Assembly (NCBI GenBank): GCA_021846945.1
Contig: JAJZVZ010000016.1
Span: 1-47,056 of the forward strand
Length of the DNA: 47,056 bases
DNA from: Acidobacteriota bacterium
GTDB lineage: Bacteria > Acidobacteriota > Terriglobia > Terriglobales > Acidobacteriaceae
Direction of reading: 5' to 3'
Positions 36,094 to 44,072 of the stretch are shown here, in pieces. Every line of letters starts with the position of its first letter. Position 1 is the first letter of the stretch. The translations under genes and the position numbers were made by a program. The notes below the pieces were generated by a model. The model had not been told where the DNA came from and searched no databases. It saw only the letters and a list, made by a program, of their open reading frames with translations.

Positions 36094-37107
36094 ATGGACC
36101 GGAGAGATTTCCTCAAGGCGGCGACGGCTGCCGCTGGCGCGGCTGCTACAGAGCCATTGCTGGCCTCAGCACTGCCCGCGGATACGAATACCCCGGAGAG
36201 TAACGGCATGATCTATCGAACCCTGGGCCGCACCGGCCAGCGCGTCTCCGCGATCGGCCTCGGCGGATACCACATCGGTAAACCGTCCCTCTCGGAAGAG
36301 GAATCGATTCAGCTTATCCGCCAGGCGATCGATCGCGGCATCACTTTCATGGACAACTGCTGGGATTACAACGGCGGCGTAAGCGAGATCCGGATGGGCA
36401 AGGCCCTGACCGGCGGCTATCGCAACAAGGTTTTCCTGATGACCAAGTTCGACGGCCGCACCAAAGATGCTGCTGCCGCGCAGATCGACCAGTCCCTCCA
36501 GCGACTGCAGACCGATCACGTCGATCTGATGCAGTTCCATGAAGTAATCCGGCTTGAGGATCCTGACCGCATCTTTGCCGAGGGTGGCGCCATGGAAGCG
36601 ATGCTCGCCGCCAAGAAAGCCGGCAAGGTGCGCTATATCGGCTTCACCGGCCACAAGGATCCTTACGTGCACCTGCGCATGCTACACGAAGCGCGCCAGC
36701 ACGATTTTCATTTTGATGCCGTGCAGATGCCGCTCAATGTGATGGATGCGCACTTCCGCAGCTTCGGCAGCGAGGTATTGCCAGTGCTCAACCGCGAAGG
36801 CATTGCGCCGCTGGGCATGAAGTGCTTCGGCGATCACTTCATCCTCCAAAGCAAGACGATCAAGCCTATCGAGGGCCTGCACTATTGCCTCAACCTGCCG
36901 ATCTCGGTGCAGATCACCGGCATCGACAGCCCGGCAATTCTCGATCAGGCTTTTGAGGCTACGCGCACCTTTCATCCCTTGTCGGCGGAGGAAGTCGCGA
37001 GCCTGCTGGCGCGGACCAGCACGGCCGCCAAGGGCGGCGAATACGAGCTGTACAAGACCACCGCGAATTTTGACGGCACCGCGCACAACCCAAAATGGCT
37101 GGGATGA
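36094..37107 (+). CDS. Tat-exported aldo/keto reductase
   Basis: 337 residues with a strong AGGAGAGGAG before the ATG. The N-terminus is a twin-arginine signal (DRRDFLKAA, then an Ala-rich stretch). The AKR barrel begins at residue ~40 (MIYRTLGRTGQRVSAIGLGG). The catalytic tetrad is intact: D87, Y92 (NCWDYNGG), K118 (MTKFDG) and H149 (QFHEV). The enzyme would reduce aldehydes or ketones with NADPH, presumably folding with cofactor in the cytoplasm before export, since Tat moves folded proteins. The substrate is unknown. It ends 13 bp from the convergent sirtuin gene. Confidence 0.88.
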   Translation: MDRRDFLKAATAAAGAAATEPLLASALPADTNTPESNGMIYRTLGRTGQRVSAIGLGGYHIGKPSLSEEESIQLIRQAIDRGITFMDNCWDYNGGVSEIRMGKALTGGYRNKVFLMTKFDGRTKDAAAAQIDQSLQRLQTDHVDLMQFHEVIRLEDPDRIFAEGGAMEAMLAAKKAGKVRYIGFTGHKDPYVHLRMLHEARQHDFHFDAVQMPLNVMDAHFRSFGSEVLPVLNREGIAPLGMKCFGDHFILQSKTIKPIEGLHYCLNLPISVQITGIDSPAILDQAFEATRTFHPLSAEEVASLLARTSTAAKGGEYELYKTTANFDGTAHNPKWLG

Positions 37108-37120
37108 GCGGCGGAAGCCT

Positions 37121-37837
37121 CTACTCCACCTCGAAGAGCCCCGGGAGCGCTTCGCCCGCCTTGCCCTCCACCACGTGAGTAAAGGCCGAAGCGTTCAGCG
37201 GCTCTTCCGGGCCCACGTAGACGGCGCGGGCGCCGCGCTGCCGCGCCCAATGCACAAAGCTGGCCGCGGGATAAACCGAACCGGATGTGCCCACCACCAG
37301 CATCAGGGTCGATTGATGGATCTCGTCCTGAATGCGCTCCATCTCCAGAGGAACTTCGCCGAAGAAGACGATGTGCGGACGCATGCGTCCGCCACAGGCA
37401 CAACGGCCCACTTCGTCCAGGCTGCGATAGATGGCGTGATCTTCGACCGGCGGCCGGCCACACTCACGCTCGCAGCGTGATTTGGCGAGCTCTCCGTGCA
37501 TGTGCACCAGCCGTGCCGAGCCGGCGCGTTCGTGCAGATCATCAACATTCTGCGTGCAGAGAAAGAAGCGATCGCCTAACTTCGCTTCCAGTTCCGCCAG
37601 CGCAAAGTGGGCAGGATTCGGTTTGGCTTTTTGCCCAGCCTCGCGCCGCGCCGAGTAAAACGCCCACACGCCGGCGGGGCTGCGCCGCCAGGCTTCCGGC
37701 GTGCACACGTCCTCGATGCGGTATCCGGCCCACAGCCCGTCCGAGGCGCGAAAGGTGGGCAATCCGCTCTCCGCGCTGATGCCCGCGCCGGTCAGGACAA
37801 AGACACGGTCCTGTGAGGCGATGGAAATCTTCGCCAA
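37121..37837 (-). CDS. cobB: Sir2-family NAD-dependent protein deacylase (class III-like)
   Basis: 238 residues from TTG 37837, with CAGGAG 6 nt upstream; ATG-starting extensions upstream run into repeat DNA and are rejected. Sirtuin motifs: GAGISAESGLPTFR (17-30), TQNVDDLHERAG, catalytic H114 in HMHGEL, and four zinc cysteines (C122, C126, C146, C148). FYSAR (Y61 and R64) matches the Tyr/Arg pair that gives class III sirtuins preference for succinyl or malonyl lysine. It acts on cytoplasmic proteins using NAD+. It lies downstream of qor, separated by heptad repeat element copy 8. Confidence 0.92.
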   Translation of the reverse strand: MAKISIASQDRVFVLTGAGISAESGLPTFRASDGLWAGYRIEDVCTPEAWRRSPAGVWAFYSARREAGQKAKPNPAHFALAELEAKLGDRFFLCTQNVDDLHERAGSARLVHMHGELAKSRCERECGRPPVEDHAIYRSLDEVGRCACGGRMRPHIVFFGEVPLEMERIQDEIHQSTLMLVVGTSGSVYPAASFVHWARQRGARAVYVGPEEPLNASAFTHVVEGKAGEALPGLFEVE

Positions 37838-37943
37838 TGTGAACTCCTGGCTACCAGCTTTCAGCTTGTTCTGTGCTCTGGCGGCGAAGGTTGTTCGGGC
37901 ACAATTTAGCTGAAAGCTGACGGCTGTTAGCTGATAGCTGCCT
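37838..37943 (-). repeat. Heptad intergenic repeat element, copy 8 (qor-sirtuin spacer)
   Basis: On the minus strand it starts at the qor stop as TAAAGGCAG, then CTATCAGCTAACAGCCGTCAG and CTTTCAGCT. The far arm is AGCTGAAAGCTG just before the sirtuin Shine-Dalgarno. CAGCTTTCAGCT/AGCTGAAAGCTG is a perfect 12-bp complement. Confidence 0.8.
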
Positions 37944-38912
37944 TTACGGCGTGAGCAAAATCTTTCCTGTTGTCTTGCGGGCTTCCATGTCAATTTGCGC
38001 CTGCGCCGCTTCGGCCAGAGGATAGGAGAACTCGGTTCGCAGCTTCAGCTCCCCCTTGGCCACCCAGCCCAGCACGTCGCCGGCGCGCTTCTCGAGCTCT
38101 GCCCGGGTTGCAACATAATGCCATAGCGTGGGCCGGGTGATGAACAGCGATCCCTTGCTGCTCAACTGGATCAGATCAAAGGGCGGCACCGGGCCGCTGG
38201 AAGCGCCGAACAGCGCCAAGAGCCCGCGCGGACGGAGGCAGTTCAGGCTGCCCTCGAAGGTATTTTTGCCGACCGAGTCGTAGACGACATCAACACCCTT
38301 ACCATTGGTCAGCCGCTTGACCTCCGCCACAAAGTCCTGCTGCGAGTAAAGAATTGTGGCTGCGGCTCCGGCCTCGCGGGAGAGCCCCGCCTTGGCGGGT
38401 GTGGAGACCGTGGTGATGACGCGCGCGCCAAGGCGTGTAGCGATCTGCGTCAGCAGCAGGCCCACGCCGCCCGCGCCGGCATGAACCAGCGCCGTGTCGC
38501 CGGCCTTGAGCGGGAAGGTGGAGTTGGCCAGATAATGCGCCGTCATGCCCTGCAGCATGGCGGCGGCGGCCTGCTCCGGCGTGATGCCCACCGGAACCTT
38601 CACCAGTTGCGCCGCCGGAACCAGCGCGTATTCGGCGTAGCTGCCGAGCACGCTTGTCGAGGCCACCAGGTCGCCGGCGGCGAATCCCGTCACGCCCGGC
38701 CCCAACTCCTCTACGGTGCCCGACGCTTCGCTGCCCGGCGTGAAGGGCAGTGAAGCTTTATACACGCCTTTGCGAAAGTAGATTTCAATGAAGTTGACCC
38801 CGATGGCTTCCACGCGGATCAACACCTGCCCCGGTCCCGGCTCGGGGATAGGCAACTCGGCCTGCTGAAGGACCTCGGGCCCGCCTGTTGCATGAATCTG
38901 GACTGCTTTCAT
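37944..38912 (-). CDS. qor: Zinc-independent quinone oxidoreductase (MDR family)
   Basis: 322 residues. N-terminal GroES-like domain (MKAVQIHATGGPEVLQQAELP... GVNFIEIYFRKGVY) and a Rossmann domain with GAGGVGLLLTQIATRLGA near 150-165. It ends VDMEARKTTGKILLTP-like. There are no zinc ligands, as in Qor/zeta-crystallin. The enzyme reduces quinones with NADPH in the cytoplasm. The stop TAA is the first triplet of a TAAAGGCAG repeat element. It is probably co-transcribed with the sirtuin downstream. Confidence 0.9.
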   Translation of the reverse strand: MKAVQIHATGGPEVLQQAELPIPEPGPGQVLIRVEAIGVNFIEIYFRKGVYKASLPFTPGSEASGTVEELGPGVTGFAAGDLVASTSVLGSYAEYALVPAAQLVKVPVGITPEQAAAAMLQGMTAHYLANSTFPLKAGDTALVHAGAGGVGLLLTQIATRLGARVITTVSTPAKAGLSREAGAAATILYSQQDFVAEVKRLTNGKGVDVVYDSVGKNTFEGSLNCLRPRGLLALFGASSGPVPPFDLIQLSSKGSLFITRPTLWHYVATRAELEKRAGDVLGWVAKGELKLRTEFSYPLAEAAQAQIDMEARKTTGKILLTP

Positions 38913-39002
38913 ATCAGGCTAAGAATGAACCTTGAGGCCGGGCTGCCGCAAGAGCTAAAGGTGGCACGCGGTGAAATGCCGCTCCAATTGCCCTTCAACG
39001 TT

Positions 39003-39035
39003 GAACCCCGCCCGGGCAGCGCCAAGGCGGGGTTC
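39003..39035 (-). terminator. Hairpin after the glycosyltransferase gene
   Basis: GAACCCCGCC (39003-39012) and GGCGGGGTTC (39026-39035), a 10-bp perfect stem 40 nt after the GT2 stop. No U-run, so factor-independent termination is uncertain. Confidence 0.5.
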
Positions 39036-39074
39036 GCAGTATCTTAGCTTGGAGTCTTTCCGGATAAATCGTCG

Positions 39075-40079
39075 CTAAAAATTGCCGTCGCGCCGGTCGG
39101 GCAGCAGGCTCTGCTCATCCGGAGACGCCAGCCGGACCAGGCGGTCGATGGTGTAGGGCGCGGTGTGCTGGCTGGTGTGATAGTGGCGCACCTGCAGCTC
39201 ACCAAGCAGGCCAAGCGCCAGCAATTGAATGCCTGCCACAATCAGCACTCCGCCGATTACGAACAGTGGCGCGTGCTGATCCATGACGTTCTGGTGCGGC
39301 TCCAGAATCTTCATTCCGAGCAGTGCTGCCGAAATAGAGCTGCCGGCCAGAATGCCCAAGGCGCCGAAGAGACCAAAAAAATGCAGCGGGCGGCTCATGT
39401 ACTTCAGCAGGAAGCGGATCGTCAGCAGATCAAAGAAGACGCGAAACGTGCGCCCGATCCCGTAATGGCTCTTGCCCCGTATGCGGTTTACGTTCTTGAT
39501 CGGGATCTCGCAGATCGACGCGCCGTACCAGCTTGCCAGCGCCGGAATAAAGCGGTGCATCTCTCCATAGAGCGGAATATTCTGGATCACTTCGCGGCGA
39601 TAGGCCTTGAAGGTGGTGCCGAAGTCGTGAATGTCCACGCCGGAGAGCTTGGCCATCAGCCAGTTGGCGCAGCGCGAAGGAATGCGCCGCAAGACGAAGT
39701 TGTCGATGCGATCCTTGCGCCAGCCGGAGACGACGTCGTAGCCCTCCTCCAGCTTCTCGATGAAGTGGGGAATCTCGTTAGGATCGTGCTGCAGGTCGCC
39801 GTCCATGGCAAGAATGAACTCGCCCGAGGCATGATCGAAGCCGGCGGCCAGCGCGGAGGTCTGTCCAAAGTTGCGGCGCAGCTTGACCACCAGCACGCGG
39901 CTGTCTACCGCGGCAATCTCTTCCAGCAGCTTGTAGGTGCGGTCGCTGGAGCCGTCGTCCACCAGCACCAGTTCAAAGCTCTCGCCCACCTGCTCCATTA
40001 CCTGCTTCAGGCGCGCGTAAAGAGCGGTAACATTTTCTTCTTCGTTGTGAAAAGGAACAACGATCGAATATTTAACCAT
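39075..40079 (-). CDS. Family 2 glycosyltransferase, DPM1/ArnC-like, with two C-terminal membrane helices
   Basis: 334 residues. GT-A domain motifs: SIVVPFHNEEENV, VDDGSSD (D41-D42) and AMDGDLQHD (D93-x-D95 metal site), then a C-terminal pair of membrane helices (about 230-255 and 270-295). This layout is shared by polyprenyl-phosphate glycosyltransferases such as ArnC and GtrB, which load a sugar on undecaprenyl phosphate at the inner membrane. The sugar is not identifiable. No Shine-Dalgarno is visible; a TACACT lies exactly 6 nt before the ATG, suggesting a leaderless transcript. Confidence 0.88.
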   Translation of the reverse strand: MVKYSIVVPFHNEEENVTALYARLKQVMEQVGESFELVLVDDGSSDRTYKLLEEIAAVDSRVLVVKLRRNFGQTSALAAGFDHASGEFILAMDGDLQHDPNEIPHFIEKLEEGYDVVSGWRKDRIDNFVLRRIPSRCANWLMAKLSGVDIHDFGTTFKAYRREVIQNIPLYGEMHRFIPALASWYGASICEIPIKNVNRIRGKSHYGIGRTFRVFFDLLTIRFLLKYMSRPLHFFGLFGALGILAGSSISAALLGMKILEPHQNVMDQHAPLFVIGGVLIVAGIQLLALGLLGELQVRHYHTSQHTAPYTIDRLVRLASPDEQSLLPDRRDGNF

Positions 40080-40085
40080 GACTCT

Positions 40086-40091
40086 AGTGTA
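40086..40091 (-). promoter_or_regulatory. -10-like TACACT 6 nt before the GT2 start codon
   Basis: TACACT then AGAGTC then ATG 40079 on the minus strand. The same 6-nt spacing occurs before the LytS-type and WalJ-type genes. Confidence 0.4.
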
Positions 40092-40188
40092 GACGCAAAT
40101 TTACTCAGGAAGATGCGGTTTAATTGCTGAAACTTGCGGTTTCCGGCGTGGGTACCGGTCTCGGCAAGTGCGGTCCTGACCGGGCCGG

Positions 40189-40500
40189 TTACCGCTCCAG
40201 TTCGTCGAGCATGCCCTGCATCTCGCTGAGAGCATGGCGATTACCGGTGCGAGCGGCGCACGAGATTCCGGCCTTGAGCCTCTCGATAGCCTCGGCCGTG
40301 CGCCCGGACGAAGAGAGGGTTTGGGCCGACATGAAGTAACCGGCCGTGTAGTCGGGGTCGTTGGCAAGCAGTGTGTCGAACTCGGCCAAGGCAGCGGCGG
40401 TCTCGCCCTGGGCGGCCAACTCCATGGCAATGCCGTAACGCGCAAAGCTGTTCTTCGCGTCCAATTCCAGAATCGCCTTGAGACCTGCGATCTTGTCCAT
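40189..40500 (-). CDS. Small TPR-repeat protein
   Basis: 103 residues from ATG 40500. Two to three tetratricopeptide-like helix pairs fill it (ILELDAKNSFARYGIAMELA, AALAEFDTLLANDPDYTAGYF, EAIERLKAGI). A longer frame begins at 40626 but its added residues are polar, Arg/Thr-rich and without a Shine-Dalgarno. It probably mediates protein-protein contact in the cytoplasm; partner unknown. It lies upstream of the GT2 gene on the same strand with a 109-bp gap. Confidence 0.75.
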   Translation of the reverse strand: MDKIAGLKAILELDAKNSFARYGIAMELAAQGETAAALAEFDTLLANDPDYTAGYFMSAQTLSSSGRTAEAIERLKAGISCAARTGNRHALSEMQGMLDELER

Positions 40501-40694
40501 CCTGTTTGTGTCCGTTTCTTTTGTGGTGTGGGTCCGGTGGGATTTGCGAATTTGGCGGGGATTGCCGAAACTGGAACTGTCTGCAATGCCGATCAGTCTC
40601 ACGCGATCATTCGCCGTTAGATTCATTGTATCCGGCGGCGATGGAGGCTTCGACAGCGGATCGAGCCAGATGAAGAAAAGGGAGTCATTCCAAT

Positions 40695-41240
40695 ATGAAT
40701 TCTGCCGGGAGCAACCCGCTTGTGCGCACCGTGGCCAGCACGCAGTCGGAGATGACGGAGATCATCCTGCCCAACGACACCAACACCCTCGGCCATCTGC
40801 TGGGCGGAAGATTGATGCACTTTATCGATCTCACAGGCGCCATGGCGGCCTACCGGCACTCGCGCACGCATGTCGTCACGGCGGCCATGGATCACATCGA
40901 CTTCATCCGCCCGGTGCATCTGGGCGATCTGGTGACGCTCAAATCGAGCGTGAACCGGGCCTTTGCCCACTCCATGGAGGTGGGCGTGAAGGTGTGGGCG
41001 GAAAACACGCGGACGGCCTCGATTGCGCACGTCGCCAGCGCCTACCTGGTCTTTGTGGCTGTTGACGAAAGCGGTCGCCTGCAGGCGGTGCCGCAACTGA
41101 TTCCGGAGACGCCCGACGAGATCCGCCGCTATGCGGACGCCCTGCGCCGCCGCAAGTACCGCGAAGCCGAAAGCGCCCGCCGCAAACAGGAGCGGCTGGC
41201 CACGGCTGCCCAGGAAGAGGCGGAGGCCGGCAAACCCTGA
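40695..41240 (+). CDS. Acyl-CoA thioesterase, hotdog fold (YciA/BACH-like)
   Basis: 181 residues. The hotdog core is clear: NDTNTLGHLLGGRLMHFIDLTGAMAA (the N/D-x2-N-x2-G-x2-H/G-G helix), VTAAMDHIDFIRPVHLGDLV, and AHVASAYLVFVAVD. The C-terminus (about 145-181) is a basic/acidic helical tail. The enzyme hydrolyses acyl-CoA thioesters in the cytoplasm; chain length unknown. GGGAG lies about 11 nt before the ATG. The stop is 3 bp before the next start, so the downstream BtuF-like gene is probably coupled. Confidence 0.88.
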   Translation: MNSAGSNPLVRTVASTQSEMTEIILPNDTNTLGHLLGGRLMHFIDLTGAMAAYRHSRTHVVTAAMDHIDFIRPVHLGDLVTLKSSVNRAFAHSMEVGVKVWAENTRTASIAHVASAYLVFVAVDESGRLQAVPQLIPETPDEIRRYADALRRRKYREAESARRKQERLATAAQEEAEAGKP

Positions 41241-41243
41241 GTC

Positions 41244-42146
41244 GTGACGCACAGCGACCGATGGATTGGATGCGAAGTGCAGTCAGCACAGGATCAATCA
41301 CCAACGCCCAAAGATTATCCTCGCCGGATCGTATGCCTGACCGATGAGACGACCGAGATCCTCTATCTGCTTGGCGAACAGGATCGTATCGTCGGCGTCT
41401 CGGGATTCACTACGCGCCCGTTAGAAGCGCGGACCAAGCCGCGCGTGTCAACCTTCCGCGACGCCGACTGCGAGGCCATTCTCGCCCTCCAGCCGGATCT
41501 GGTATTGACCTTCTCTGACGTGCAGGCCGAGATCACGCGCCAGCTCGTCTCGCGTGGGCTCACTGTGCTCAACTTCAACCAGCGCAGCATCGGCGAGATC
41601 TTCGACACCATTGCGCTACTCTCGCGCCTGGTAGGGAGGCAGAATGAGGGCCAGGCGCTCATCGAGCGCTTCAAGCAGGGTCTCGATGAAATCGCGGTAT
41701 CCACAAAGGCGTTCCCCTATCGGCCGCGTGTCTTCTTTGAGGAGTGGAATGATCCGCTGATCAGCGGAATCCGGTGGGTCGAGGAGCTGATCGAAATTGC
41801 GGGAGGTGAAGCTCTCTTTCCCGAATTGCGCGAGTGCGGGAAGGCACAGGACCGCATTGTGGAACCCACGGCCGTGGCGGCCCGCGATCCTCAGGTCGTC
41901 ATCGCTTCCTGGTGCGGAATGAAAGTGAAGAAGCAGGTGATCCTGTCGCGCCCGGGTTGGGAAGCGACCAGCGCCGTGCAAAGCGGGCATATCTACGAGA
42001 TTCCATCGGGTTGCATCCTGCAGCCGGGGCCTGCCGCGCTGACGGATGGAGTCCGGCAACTGCATGCAATCCTCGCGCGCGTGGTTGGCGTGGATGTCGC
42101 ACCCGAGCTAGGACCGCGCCCGGCAGGCCAGACGCATCTCCTGTAA
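41244..42146 (+). CDS. BtuF-like cobalamin/metal-chelate-binding fold protein without signal peptide
   Basis: 300 residues from GTG 41244. The helical-backbone metal receptor fold is visible: RIVCLTDETTEILYLLGEQDRIVGVSG at the N-terminus, LQPDLVLTFSDVQ, GEIFDTIALLSRLVG, and ARDPQVVIASWCGMK near the end. Family members bind vitamin B12 or siderophore-iron in the periplasm for an ABC importer. Here the fold begins at residue ~28 with a polar N-terminus and no signal peptide or lipobox, and no permease or ATPase gene is adjacent. It may therefore be cytoplasmic, or the true start/signal may be absent. The ligand is not known. Confidence 0.75.
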   Translation: MTHSDRWIGCEVQSAQDQSPTPKDYPRRIVCLTDETTEILYLLGEQDRIVGVSGFTTRPLEARTKPRVSTFRDADCEAILALQPDLVLTFSDVQAEITRQLVSRGLTVLNFNQRSIGEIFDTIALLSRLVGRQNEGQALIERFKQGLDEIAVSTKAFPYRPRVFFEEWNDPLISGIRWVEELIEIAGGEALFPELRECGKAQDRIVEPTAVAARDPQVVIASWCGMKVKKQVILSRPGWEATSAVQSGHIYEIPSGCILQPGPAALTDGVRQLHAILARVVGVDVAPELGPRPAGQTHLL

Positions 42147-42263
42147 AATTTAGCCAAGACCATTCCGCAAGATCGCTTCTTACGGCAAGTGGCCGGAGCT
42201 TCCCTGAGCAAGCCAGGCAGGATCCTCGTAAGACAGGACGTTGAAAAGGAGTAACTGAATCCA

Positions 42264-43094
42264 ATGGCTCATCCACATGCCATGCCCGCGCCGGTAGCGT
42301 TGCCCGGCGTTTCCAAAATCGTCGCAGTCGGCTCCGGCAAAGGTGGGGTAGGCAAGACCACTGTCGCCGTCAATCTGGCTATTGCGCTCTCCAAGCTGGG
42401 CCAGCGCGTGGGCCTCATCGATGCAGACATTTATGGCCCCAATGTCCCGCTGATGATGGGATCGAGCGAGCAGCCGAAGGTCGGCGACGGCAACGTGATT
42501 CTGCCCAACCTGACGCACGGCATCAAGACCATTTCCATCGGCTATATCTCCCCCGGCGACAAGCCGTTGGTGATGCGCGGCCCCATGCTGCACCAGATCA
42601 TCCGCCAGTTTCTGCAGCAGGTGGACTGGGGCGAGCTGGATTACCTGATTATTGATCTGCCGCCGGGCACCGGAGACGTGGTGATTTCCCTGGTGCAGAC
42701 CGTGCCGCTCACCGGCGCGGTGGTTGTTTCGACGCCCAGTGACGTGAGCCTTGAAGATGCGCGCAAGGCGTTGGAGATGTTTGCGCAGGTCAACGTCGAA
42801 GTGCTCGGAATCGTCGAGAACATGAGCCACTTCACCTGCCCGCACTGCAACCATCAGATTGACATCTTCTCAAAGGGCGGTGCGGAGCGGACGGCGAAGC
42901 GCTTCAGCATTCCTTTCCTTGGTTCCATCGAGCTGGTTCCCGCCATCCGCGAGGGTGGCGATCGCGGGTTGCCTGTCGCCCTGGCCGGGCCGAAGAGTCC
43001 GCAGGCAGCGGAATTTTATCAGATGGCCGAGAAGGTAAAGGAACAGGCCGAAGCCGCGGCGGCCTCCGCCACGGATGTGCTGGAGATCAGCTAA
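42264..43094 (+). CDS. mrp: Mrp/NBP35-family Fe-S cluster carrier ATPase
   Basis: 276 residues; AAGGAG upstream but about 13 nt away. Deviant Walker A SGKGGVGKTT (24-33), DADIYGPNVP, and DLPPGTGD are the family hallmarks. C192 and C195 (TCPHCNH) can bind a bridging [4Fe-4S] cluster in a dimer. It carries Fe-S clusters to target apoproteins in the cytoplasm. Unlike many bacterial Mrp proteins there is no N-terminal DUF59 domain; a stand-alone DUF59/SufT-like gene is at 13904-14233. Followed by a hairpin region and convergent ribA. Confidence 0.93.
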   Translation: MAHPHAMPAPVALPGVSKIVAVGSGKGGVGKTTVAVNLAIALSKLGQRVGLIDADIYGPNVPLMMGSSEQPKVGDGNVILPNLTHGIKTISIGYISPGDKPLVMRGPMLHQIIRQFLQQVDWGELDYLIIDLPPGTGDVVISLVQTVPLTGAVVVSTPSDVSLEDARKALEMFAQVNVEVLGIVENMSHFTCPHCNHQIDIFSKGGAERTAKRFSIPFLGSIELVPAIREGGDRGLPVALAGPKSPQAAEFYQMAEKVKEQAEAAAASATDVLEIS

Positions 43095-43136
43095 GATACG
43101 TCTCCTTCGCGGGCAATCCTTGCGATTTCAGCCCCG

Positions 43137-43169
43137 AAGTGGTGCTTCTTTGCGCGGGAAGCACCACTT
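43137..43169. other. Hairpin between mrp and ribA with a competing arm
   Basis: AAGTGGTGCTTC (43137-43148) pairs with GAAGCACCACTT (43158-43169), a perfect 12-bp stem and 9-nt loop. A second CACTTCGG (43178-43185) can instead pair with CCGAAGTG (43134-43141). There is no T-run on either strand. Confidence 0.55.
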
Positions 43170-43294
43170 GAATTCATCACTTCGGTCTACAGCGGCGGGC
43201 GAAGCGCCGCAGCGTCGATTCGAGCGGCGGATCCCCGAGGCAGGGAATCGCCGGCTTCCCTGAAGTCCCAATGGCTGTATCTGCGGAGAAGCCG

Positions 43295-43954
43295 CTAAGA
43301 GGCAGATTCGAAGGTTGATTCGAGGATGTGGCCCATCTTCTCGCGCTTGGTCCTGAGGTAGCGCTCAAACGTTTCCTGCGGCTCAACCTCAGCCGATACG
43401 CGCTCGACCACGGCGATGCCTGCCGACTCCAAAGCTGAGACTTTATCCGGATTATTGGTAATGAGCCGGACCTGAGAGACGCCCAACAGCTTGAGGACCT
43501 CGGCCGGCAGCTCGTACTCGCGGCAGTCGGCGGCAAAGCCCAGCTCGACGTTGGCGTCCACCGTGTCCAGGCCCTGGTCCTGCAACTCGTAGGCCCTGAG
43601 CTTGGCCATCAGGCCGATGCCGCGGCCCTCCTGCTGTTCATACAGCAGAATCCCCGCGCCCGCCACGGCGATCTTGCGCAGGGCGAGCTCAAGCTGCAAG
43701 CGGCAATCGCAGCGCAGTGAACCGAAGACATCACCGGTGAGGCATTGCGAGTGGATGCGGACCAGCGGCGCTGCGGCGTGGATGTCGCCCATGACGAGCG
43801 CAACCAAGCCCTCGGTTCGGCCGCCGTTTTGCTTCTCCGGACCGCAGTCAGGCCGCGCCGCGTCGGTCTGGCCCTCAAAGCCCAGAATGCGGAAGGCACC
43901 CCACCGGGTGGGAAAATCGGCCTCGGCGATCTTCTTCACGCATTCAAATCCCAT
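43295..43954 (-). CDS. ribA: GTP cyclohydrolase II
   Basis: 219 residues. The zinc site C71, C82, C84 (SQCLTGDVFGSLRCDC) and the catalytic loop YEQQEGRGIGL are intact, as is ITNNPDK. It opens GTP to 2,5-diamino-6-ribosylamino-pyrimidinone phosphate, the first committed step of riboflavin synthesis. A short polar insertion (about residues 28-48, with an extra Cys) precedes the core. It is a stand-alone enzyme rather than the fused RibBA type. It is convergent with mrp. Confidence 0.95.
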   Translation of the reverse strand: MGFECVKKIAEADFPTRWGAFRILGFEGQTDAARPDCGPEKQNGGRTEGLVALVMGDIHAAAPLVRIHSQCLTGDVFGSLRCDCRLQLELALRKIAVAGAGILLYEQQEGRGIGLMAKLRAYELQDQGLDTVDANVELGFAADCREYELPAEVLKLLGVSQVRLITNNPDKVSALESAGIAVVERVSAEVEPQETFERYLRTKREKMGHILESTFESAS

Positions 43955-44060
43955 AAACCTATTTTACTTCTTGGATCGTAACGCACTGCGATCCCCATCA
44001 CAGGAGGTGGGACGGGTCCGGCCAGCCTCCATCCATTAGCCGCTTCGCAGCGGGACGCGA

Positions 44061-44066
44061 TACATT
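44061..44066 (+). promoter_or_regulatory. -10-like TACATT 6 nt before the LytS-type kinase start
   Basis: TACATT, then GATTGC, then GTG 44073; no Shine-Dalgarno is present. Suggests a leaderless mRNA. Confidence 0.4.
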
Positions 44067-44072
44067 GATTGC

